A program made the translations under genes and the position numbers. Below the pieces are notes generated by a model. That model saw only the letters and a program-made list of their open reading frames with translations, was not told where the DNA came from and made no database searches. Positions 1 through 5,292 of a stretch of DNA of 6,000 nucleotides are shown one piece after another. How positions within the stretch are numbered: position 1 is the stretch's first letter; the number at the start of each line of letters is the position of its first letter. Source of the stretch: Gemmatimonadota bacterium (lineage in GTDB: Bacteria; Gemmatimonadota; Gemmatimonadetes; Palauibacterales; Palauibacteraceae); contig JAUVPT010000110.1 in the NCBI GenBank assembly GCA_030598525.1, positions 1 through 6,000 of the forward strand, read 5' to 3'.

Positions 1-3
1 GGC

Positions 4-693
4 ATGGGTGCAGTGGATATCTTCGCGACGAAGGGGATCGAGTACCTGATCGTCATCGGCTTCCTGGTCGTGCTCGTGTTCTATTGGAAGCTGCTCGGGC
101 AGACGGAACCGGATGCCGTGCCCGTCAGGGCCCGGCGGTCAGGCAGGGGCTGGTTCGCGGCCCCCCGTGACTACTTGTTCCATCCGGGTCACACATGGGC
201 AGCGCCCGAGGGCAATCGGCTCTTCCGCATCGGCATGGACGACTTCGCACAACAACTGGTGGGCGAGCCGTCGGCCCTGGACCTCCCGAATCCGGGCGAC
301 CGGGTCAGGCAGGGAGAACTTGGCTGGACGGTTCGGGTGGGGTCACGCGCCGTACGCATGCTGTCGCCAGTTGACGGAGTCGTGGAGTCGGTCAATTCCC
401 GGGTGCGGGGTTCACCTGGAATCGTGAACGATGAGCCGTACGAAGGGGGATGGCTGATGAAGGTACGGGTGGGCGACCCGGGCAGGCCTGAGCGCAACCT
501 GCTTTCTGCGGACACGGCTCGGGATTGGCTCGAGCGGGCAGCTGAAGGGCTGCGCGCGATATGGACAAGGGAGCTGGGCGTGGCCCTTCCTGATGGTGGC
601 GTTCCGGTGATGGGCTTCGGACGGGAGTTGTCGGATGATCGCTGGGATGACCTGGCGGAGGAACTCCTCCTCAGCTCCAGTCTCCCGGAGTAG
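4..693 (+). CDS. Membrane-anchored GcvH-like protein lacking the lipoyl lysine
   Basis: This 229-residue protein has one hydrophobic segment (about residues 13-30), followed by a basic stretch (41-49). That places the C-terminal domain in the cytoplasm. Residues 56-155 match the glycine cleavage H protein fold: an HPGHTW start (60-65, like the EHEWV of GcvH), an IGMDDFAQQLVGE stretch (76-88), LPNPGD (94-99), the SPVDGVVESVN hairpin (121-131) and VNDEPYEGGWLMKV (141-154). In GcvH the lipoyl lysine lies seven residues before the SP. Here that residue is Ser114 with Arg115 next to it, and there is no lysine between residues 30 and 152. It therefore cannot be lipoylated in the usual way and should not serve glycine cleavage. 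A tail of about 70 residues (160-229) is unlike GcvH, which ends near residue 130. Only three bases precede this ATG, so the ribosome site and a possible upstream start cannot be judged. A second GcvH-like gene follows after 48 bases, probably in the same operon. The fold call is strong; the function is unknown. Confidence 0.85.
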   Translation: MGAVDIFATKGIEYLIVIGFLVVLVFYWKLLGQTEPDAVPVRARRSGRGWFAAPRDYLFHPGHTWAAPEGNRLFRIGMDDFAQQLVGEPSALDLPNPGDRVRQGELGWTVRVGSRAVRMLSPVDGVVESVNSRVRGSPGIVNDEPYEGGWLMKVRVGDPGRPERNLLSADTARDWLERAAEGLRAIWTRELGVALPDGGVPVMGFGRELSDDRWDDLAEELLLSSSLPE

Positions 694-741
694 GGACCAG
701 GCAACATCGACGACGTTTACGTATAGACCTGGGAGAGTGAA

Positions 742-1542
742 ATGAATACCGCGGGGACTGCGAGAAAGCCTCATGAAGAGCTTCCCTGCATCTGGGTTCT
801 GTCCGGTGTGCTGAGCTATCATCTCTGTGATCGGGACTACGAGTGCGAAGGGTGTGAGCTGTATCACGCTCTTAGTGGAGAAGGACGAGCATCCTGCCAC
901 CACGCCGAAAGGCTGTCGCGAGAGTCAATCGACGTTCCCAAAGCGGCGTCACCTTCGGGGCAGGCCAACTCACACCTCTCGCACCTCCTGACGGGGTGTC
1001 GGCTCTACCTGGACCGCCCGTACCGGCCGCCACACTTCTGGCTCACGGAGACGGGGGACGATCTCATCACCGTGGGCCTGGACGGGTCGCTTCTCCGTAT
1101 GCTCAGTCCCATTAGACGGGTCGTGAGTCCGGGGCCGGGCCTGTACCTGGAGAGGGATCAGCCGTGCGGATGGATTGCACGGGAGCACATGGCAGTCTCG
1201 CTGAAAATGCCGATTGCGGGAGAAGTGCTCGAGACGAACCGCGACTATGCGGAAGCCAACGACCCATGCCGACTCCCGGAAGGAGCGGACTGGCTGTTCC
1301 GCGTGCGTCCGGCCGAGCCTCTGGATGACGTTTCGGGTATCGTGCGTGCCGAGGATACGCTCGCCTGGTACGCCGATCGCTTGCGTACCGTGAAGCAGGC
1401 AATTCTGGCAGCGGTCGCAGTCCCCAACGAGGCGGCCCTGGGTCCCGTCCTGGCCGATGGTGGGGCGCCGCAGTCGTCCCTCGAACGCGTCCTGGGGAAG
1501 CTGGCGTTCGAGGATCTCATTGCCAGAATCGCGCGCGGTTGA
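742..1542 (+). CDS. Soluble GcvH-like protein with a cysteine-rich N-terminal motif
   Basis: This 266-residue protein has no signal peptide or membrane segment. The N-terminal part has a compact cysteine motif, C29-x5-C35-x2-C38, within the stretch SYHLCDRDYECEGCELYHAL. Cys16 and Cys52-His53-His54 lie nearby. It may bind a metal or an Fe-S centre, but this is not shown. Residues 98-190 align without gaps to GcvH: HFWLTETGDDLITVGL at the start, then CGWIAREH (142-149), the MPIAGEVLETN hairpin (156-166) and DWLFRV (183-188). His149 stands where GcvH has its lipoyl lysine. The only lysine in the domain, Lys155, lies six residues away, beside the hairpin. Lipoylation is therefore unlikely. The last 75 residues are helical-looking and match no family I recognise. 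The start is supported by a purine-rich GGGAGAG (731-737) just upstream of ATG 742. It probably shares a transcript with the membrane-anchored homologue upstream. No clear terminator follows. The role is unknown; scaffold or electron-transfer partner is only a guess. Confidence 0.85.
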   Translation: MNTAGTARKPHEELPCIWVLSGVLSYHLCDRDYECEGCELYHALSGEGRASCHHAERLSRESIDVPKAASPSGQANSHLSHLLTGCRLYLDRPYRPPHFWLTETGDDLITVGLDGSLLRMLSPIRRVVSPGPGLYLERDQPCGWIAREHMAVSLKMPIAGEVLETNRDYAEANDPCRLPEGADWLFRVRPAEPLDDVSGIVRAEDTLAWYADRLRTVKQAILAAVAVPNEAALGPVLADGGAPQSSLERVLGKLAFEDLIARIARG

Positions 1543-1599
1543 CGGTCCACGTCCTCCCACGGTTCACACGGCGAGACCTCCTTCCCGACAGCATCATCG

Positions 1600-1615
1600 A
1601 GGCACGTATTGTGCA
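1600..1615 (+). promoter_or_regulatory. Sigma-54 (-24/-12) promoter of the kinase-regulator operon
   Basis: The sequence AGGCACGTATTGTGCA fits the sigma-54 consensus TGGCACG-N4-TTGCW with exact spacing. The invariant GG is at 1601-1602 and the invariant GC at 1613-1614. Only the first T and the first T of TTGC differ. Transcription would begin near 1626, leaving a leader of roughly 95 bases before the kinase start at 1722. The second gene of this operon encodes a sigma-54 activator, so autoregulation is a natural reading. I saw no convincing palindromic enhancer site for that activator in the 60 bases upstream. The match was found by eye and has not been scored against the whole genome. Confidence 0.68.
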
Positions 1616-1711
1616 GCGAAGTAGTTCAGCAGAGTGCGTACACTTCTGATCCGCCGACAGGCGCCCCCTTCGCGCTTCTACGGCCGTCGATTCAGTATGC
1701 GGCGATAATAC

Positions 1712-1715
1712 GAGG
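1712..1715 (+). promoter_or_regulatory. Ribosome binding site of the histidine kinase gene
   Basis: GAGG lies six bases before ATG 1722. This favours that start over the in-frame ATG at 1746 (residue 9), which has no comparable purine-rich site before it. Confidence 0.6.
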
Positions 1716-1721
1716 CGATCC

Positions 1722-3380
1722 ATGGGCAAGCCCGCTTGGACCTCGATGCTGAAGTCCTCCATCAGCATACGCCTGTTCGCCGTTCTCTTCCTGACGGTTC
1801 TCGGCCTGCTCTTCGTCTATGCGGCCATCTCGAACCATTATTGGGACAGAATGACCCTGGGACTGGTCAGAGAAGAAGCGTTCCGGGCCAGCAGCTTTAT
1901 CAAGCACAGCCTCGTAGCCGAGATGAAGGACAAGGATCGGAAGCATATCCACCGGGCCGTTCGACAGCTCGGATCGGAGCCCGGCATGGAAGCCATCCGA
2001 ATATACAACGCCAGAGGGGAGATACGCTTCTCCAACGATTCCATGGAGATCGGCTCAAGGGCCGATCTGGATTCGGAGGCATGCCGGGTGTGCCATGAGG
2101 TGGGCGCCGCGGTCCCAACCCTCCCTGAAGGCGACGAACCGAGCATCTATACCCGTATGGAAGGGGAAGGAATACTCGGCATCCTGCACCCGATTCTGAA
2201 CGAAGGTGGGTGCGAAGGTGCCGGCTGCCATCCGGCAGACCAACGCGTCTTGGGAGTGCTTGACGTCCAGCTGTCGATGGTATCGGTCGACGAGGCGATC
2301 TCGGCCGCGGCGTGGAGAGGGGGTCTCGTGGCCCTGGTCGTCCTGTTCATCTCGGGCCTTCTGATCGCGCTTATCGTGTACCGCGCAATCCAAATCCCCG
2401 CGAAACAACTCCAGCGGGGCACGGAGGCCCTCGCAGCCGGAAACCTGGATGTTTCCATTGACCTCGACCGATCGAACGAACTCGGCCAACTGGCGCAGTC
2501 CTTCAACCAAATGGCCCGGAACCTTAGGAAAGCCGACGCCGAGTTGCGCGACTGGTCGCTGAAGCTGGAAGACAGGGTGGGCGAAAAGACGGCTGAGCTG
2601 GAAGCCATCAACCGACAGATGATCCAGGTGGAGAAGGCAGCCTCGCTCGGACGGTTGGCCGCCACCGTTGCCCATGAACTCAACAACCCGTTGTCCGGTA
2701 TCGTAACTTACTCGAAGGTGATCGCCCGTCAGGTCGAGAAGAACATGCCGCAAGGGGATCACCTCGCGAAAGTTCTCGAAGAGCTGGAGCTGATCGGCTC
2801 GGAATCCATGCGCTGCGGGCGAATCGTCAAGGACCTCCTCACCTACGCTCGTGAGTCACCGCGCGAGTTCAAGCCCGAGCACCTGCACGACCTGATCCAC
2901 CGGGCCGCGAACCTGGCCGGACATCATCTCCATCTAGGCTCCGTGGACCTAAGTGTCATGCCCGACCTGGAAGACGATGCGGTGATGTGTGACGGAGATC
3001 AGATCGTGCAGGCGCTCCTGGCTCTGACGATCAATGCCGTAGAGGCCATGCCGGACGGGGGAGAGCTCATCCTACGAACGGCTCTCGCCGAGTCGGATCC
3101 GGAGAGCCGGGTCATGGTCGTGGTCGAGGACACGGGAACCGGCATCCCTGATGCGATTCGCGCCCGGGTGTTCGATCCGTTCTTCAGCACCAAAGCGGAG
3201 ACCAGCGGCGTCGGGCTCGGCCTCGCCGTGGTGTACGGCATTGTAAGCCGCCACGGGGGCACCATTCGTATCCAGTCTGAGCCAGATCAGGGTGCCACGT
3301 TCCTGATCGAATTGCCCAGGGAGCCGGTCACGCTCCCTGCATCCACTTACGAGCCTGACATCAGCGAGTGGCGGACATGA
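1722..3380 (+). CDS. Membrane sensor histidine kinase with a two-haem c-type sensor domain
   Basis: This 552-residue protein is the sensor of a two-component pair. The order is: cytoplasmic N-terminus; membrane segment (about 16-37); extracytoplasmic sensor (38-198); second membrane segment (about 200-220); HAMP linker (221-273); coiled coil (270-305); HisKA with the phospho-acceptor His318 in VAHELNNPL; then the ATPase domain. The ATPase domain shows an N box with Asn438 in TINAVEAM, a G1 box DTGTG (470-474), an F box FDPFFSTK (484-491) and a G2 box GVGLGL (496-501). The sensor contains a classical haem-c motif, CRVCH (121-125), and a second one with wider spacing, CEGAGCH (164-170, CX4CH). 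Two covalently bound haems are therefore expected, attached outside the cytoplasm by a cytochrome c maturation system. Likely signals are redox potential or a diatomic gas. The IYNARGEIRFSND stretch (94-106) resembles Cache/PAS-like sensor strands. The gene follows a sigma-54 promoter and overlaps the regulator gene by four bases, so the two proteins are almost certainly partners. Kinase identity is certain; haem binding is inferred from the motifs. Confidence 0.95.
   Translation: MGKPAWTSMLKSSISIRLFAVLFLTVLGLLFVYAAISNHYWDRMTLGLVREEAFRASSFIKHSLVAEMKDKDRKHIHRAVRQLGSEPGMEAIRIYNARGEIRFSNDSMEIGSRADLDSEACRVCHEVGAAVPTLPEGDEPSIYTRMEGEGILGILHPILNEGGCEGAGCHPADQRVLGVLDVQLSMVSVDEAISAAAWRGGLVALVVLFISGLLIALIVYRAIQIPAKQLQRGTEALAAGNLDVSIDLDRSNELGQLAQSFNQMARNLRKADAELRDWSLKLEDRVGEKTAELEAINRQMIQVEKAASLGRLAATVAHELNNPLSGIVTYSKVIARQVEKNMPQGDHLAKVLEELELIGSESMRCGRIVKDLLTYARESPREFKPEHLHDLIHRAANLAGHHLHLGSVDLSVMPDLEDDAVMCDGDQIVQALLALTINAVEAMPDGGELILRTALAESDPESRVMVVVEDTGTGIPDAIRARVFDPFFSTKAETSGVGLGLAVVYGIVSRHGGTIRIQSEPDQGATFLIELPREPVTLPASTYEPDISEWRT
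2082..2096 (+). other. CXXCH haem c attachment motif in the kinase sensor domain
   Basis: Codons for Cys121-Arg-Val-Cys124-His125, the canonical site for thioether attachment of haem c. It lies in the predicted extracytoplasmic loop between the two membrane segments, where haem ligation takes place. Confidence 0.8.
2211..2231 (+). other. CX4CH atypical haem c motif in the kinase sensor domain
   Basis: Codons for Cys164-Glu-Gly-Ala-Gly-Cys169-His170. CX4CH sites are known to bind haem c in some multihaem cytochromes such as the cytochrome c3 group. The position is 40 residues after the CXXCH site and in the same extracytoplasmic domain, which favours a second haem. A disulfide or metal site is the alternative. 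Confidence 0.65.
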
Positions 3381-4720
3381 AGAACGGCAAGAAGATACTG
3401 ATCGTCGACGACGAGCTGTCCGTCCGGAACTCTCTGCGGGAGTGGTTTCTCGAGGACGGCTTCGCGGTCGAGACCGCCGAAGATGGCAACGCGGCACTGC
3501 AACGGATGCACTCCGGGCCTTACGATATCGTGATCATCGATCTCAAGATGCCGGGCATGGACGGGATCACGCTGGAACGCCGCATCCGCGAGATCGATAA
3601 GGACGCCGCCATCATCATCCTCACGGCCTTCGCCTCGGTCGAGACGGCGGTGGAGGCCCTCAAGCTCGGCGCGTTCGACTACATTACGAAGCCCGTCGAC
3701 CCGGACGAGCTATCCAATACCGTGCGCAACGCCCTGAAGCAACGCCATCTGGAGGCGGAGAACCTTCGGCTCAAGGCCAAAGTGTCCGAGCTCACCCTTG
3801 CCTCACCGATTATCGGCGACAGTTCACGAATGCGCCGGGTCCTCGACCTGATCTCGACGGTTGCGGGGACGGACGCGAATGTGGTGATCCGAGGCGAGAG
3901 CGGCACAGGGAAGGAGTTGGTCGCCAGGGCCATCCACTCTCAGAGCGAGCGCCGCTTCTTCCCGATCGTCGCCGTCAATTGCGGGTCGATCCCGGAGACA
4001 CTCCTGGAAAGTGAGTTGTTCGGACACGAGAAGGGCTCCTTTACGGGCGCCCAGTACCGAAGAAAGGGCAAGATCGAGCTCGCGCATGGGGGGACGCTCT
4101 TCTTGGATGAGATCGGCGACATTCCAACCAAGATGCAGGTCGACCTGCTCCGGGTGCTGGAGACCCGGCGATTCCATCGGCTGGGAGGCAACCAGGAGAT
4201 CACATCCGACTTCCGCCTGGTCTGCGCCACTAATCGGGACCTGGAGGCCCTGATCGAGGACGGAGGTTTCCGAGAGGACCTGTACTATCGGATCAACGTG
4301 TTTGTGATTGATCTTCCGCCACTGCGGGATCGTCCTGAGGACATTCCGGCACTCACCGGCCATTTCATTGAGAAATACGCCCGCGCGATGGGGAAGCCGG
4401 TGAAGGACGTGTCTCCGGCGGCAGAGGGATTGTTGGCGTCGTATGCCTGGCCGGGCAACGTGCGCGAACTGGAGAACGCGGTGGAGCGGGCCATGGTGAT
4501 CGGTCGGGAGGCCTCCGTCGAGCCGGATGACCTGCCTCTTCCTCTGGCCCGTACCGGGACAGAGCCGGAGGGTTCATCGCTCGCCGCACTTGAGCGACGT
4601 CATATCGAGCGGGTACTGCGAGAAGAGAAGGGCAACATCACGCGTGCGGCTGCGGCGCTCGGCATCGATCGGGGCACGCTCTACAACAAGCTCCGACGCT
4701 ACGGCATTGAGCGGCTGTAG
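3377..4720 (+). CDS. NtrC-family sigma-54-dependent response regulator
   Basis: This protein of about 447 residues is the output partner of the kinase just upstream. Numbered from ATG 3377, it has a receiver domain (4-118) with acidic pocket Asp11-Asp12, phospho-acceptor Asp55 in IIDLKMPG, Thr83 and Lys105 (TKP). A short helical linker follows, then a complete AAA+ sigma-54 activator domain (about 143-375). That domain has Walker A GESGTGKE (173-180), the sigma-54 contact loop GSFTGA (220-225, Ser in place of the usual Ala), Walker B GGTLFLDEIG (238-247), sensor I ATNRD (284-288) and WPGNVRELEN (358-367). A Fis-type helix-turn-helix closes the protein (about 403-445, NITRAAAALGIDRGTLYNKL). 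All catalytic residues are present, so it should be active. The ATG forms an ATGA overlap with the kinase stop, which suggests translational coupling. An in-frame GTG at 3368 is an alternative start that adds three residues. It is a candidate activator of the sigma-54 promoter at 1600-1615. Confidence 0.96.
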   Translation: MKNGKKILIVDDELSVRNSLREWFLEDGFAVETAEDGNAALQRMHSGPYDIVIIDLKMPGMDGITLERRIREIDKDAAIIILTAFASVETAVEALKLGAFDYITKPVDPDELSNTVRNALKQRHLEAENLRLKAKVSELTLASPIIGDSSRMRRVLDLISTVAGTDANVVIRGESGTGKELVARAIHSQSERRFFPIVAVNCGSIPETLLESELFGHEKGSFTGAQYRRKGKIELAHGGTLFLDEIGDIPTKMQVDLLRVLETRRFHRLGGNQEITSDFRLVCATNRDLEALIEDGGFREDLYYRINVFVIDLPPLRDRPEDIPALTGHFIEKYARAMGKPVKDVSPAAEGLLASYAWPGNVRELENAVERAMVIGREASVEPDDLPLPLARTGTEPEGSSLAALERRHIERVLREEKGNITRAAAALGIDRGTLYNKLRRYGIERL

Positions 4721-5274
4721 TGACGTCGCGCATCGATCTCTGCTTTATCAACGGCTATGCCCCCTCTTGGGCGGGACGCGTCGCCGAAGAATCGGCGCGG
4801 GTCCTCGGTCGCCCGGTTGTGTCGGTCGACCTCGAGATGGATCTGCCGCGGTATTACTCCGCTGACCGCGGGCAATACAACGCCACCCTGATCCTCGCCG
4901 GATTGCTTCGGTTCCGCTCCGACCCGCACAGCAAGATCGTTGGCATCACCAGAGTAGACCTGTTCATTCCCGTCCTCACCTTCGTGTTCGGGCAGGCGCA
5001 GCTCGACGGACCCGGGTCTCTCGTTTCGACGCACCGGCTTCGCAATGAGTACTACGGGTTGCCCAAGGACCACGAGCGACTGGTGGACCGTACGATCAAG
5101 GAGGTAGTCCACGAGGTGGGACATTCCTTCGGGCTTGTTCATTGCCAGGACTACAACTGCGTGATGCACGCTGCGACATACGTGGAGGACGTGGATCTCA
5201 AGTCCGCCAGCTTCTGTCCATCGTGCGAGTCTCTCCTGCAGGAAAACGGCATGCGGCCCCGAGCGACCGCCTGA
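4720..5274 (+). CDS. amzA: Archaemetzincin-type zinc metalloprotease
   Basis: This 184-residue protein has the length and signature of archaemetzincins (peptidase family M54). The zinc site is HEVGHSFGLVHC (131-142), with zinc ligands His131, His135 and His141 and catalytic base Glu132. The diagnostic four-cysteine second zinc site follows: Cys142, Cys147, Cys166 and Cys169. The Met-turn is Met149 in CVM. Sixteen residues separate the Met from the CPSC pair; from memory the family signature has about 17. The N-terminal INGY and the RVDLFIP stretch (78-84) also look typical. There is no signal peptide, so it should be cytoplasmic. The GTG start overlaps the regulator stop by one base (TAGTG), so translation is probably coupled, and the gene depends on the upstream operon for transcription. 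Physiological substrates of bacterial and archaeal archaemetzincins are largely undefined. Its place behind a sensor-regulator pair suggests a regulated proteolytic step, which is inference. Confidence 0.93.
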   Translation: MTSRIDLCFINGYAPSWAGRVAEESARVLGRPVVSVDLEMDLPRYYSADRGQYNATLILAGLLRFRSDPHSKIVGITRVDLFIPVLTFVFGQAQLDGPGSLVSTHRLRNEYYGLPKDHERLVDRTIKEVVHEVGHSFGLVHCQDYNCVMHAATYVEDVDLKSASFCPSCESLLQENGMRPRATA

Positions 5275-5292
5275 CTCCGCTCAGGCAGTCGC
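5263..5292. terminator. Hairpin spanning both stop codons of the convergent gene pair
   Basis: GCGAC-c-GCCTGA (5263-5274), loop CTCCGC (5275-5280), TCAGGC-a-GTCGC (5281-5292). This gives 11 of 12 paired positions with one C/A mismatch. Each arm holds one gene's stop codon: TGA 5272-5274 on the plus strand and TGA 5283-5281 on the minus strand. Only six bases separate the two genes. No T tract follows on either strand, so it is not a textbook intrinsic terminator. It could act as a bidirectional terminator or an RNA 3'-end stabiliser. Confidence 0.5.

Noticed and set aside
4..693. Calling the first gene gcvH (glycine cleavage H protein).
   Set aside because: The lipoyl lysine is absent, a membrane anchor and a long tail are added, and no glycine-cleavage genes are nearby. 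Only the fold is shared.
346..1110. The string RMLSP occurs in both GcvH-like proteins, suggesting an internal duplication or recent gene copy.
   Set aside because: When each protein is aligned to GcvH the two strings fall at different places in the fold (the hairpin in the first, an earlier strand in the second). The shared five residues are coincidence, although the two domains are homologous overall.
1541..1553. GACG-GTCCA-CGTC as a terminator after the second GcvH-like gene.
   Set aside because: The four-base stem starts inside the stop codon and has no T tract. It is too weak to call.
1633..1644. AGTG-CGTA-CACT inverted repeat in the leader, a possible operator.
   Set aside because: Four-base arms are expected by chance in a region this size, and no second copy was seen nearby.
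1704..1709. GATAAT resembling a sigma-70 -10 box ahead of the kinase gene.
   Set aside because: It is only 12 bases from the start codon and overlaps the region just before the ribosome site. No -35 element lies 17 bases upstream, and the sigma-54 site explains transcription better.
2055..2762. Long minus-strand open frame of 235 codons opposite the kinase gene, and similar long antisense frames opposite the other genes.
   Set aside because: They lie wholly opposite strongly supported genes, show no recognisable domain and are typical of GC-rich DNA, where antisense frames stay open by codon bias.
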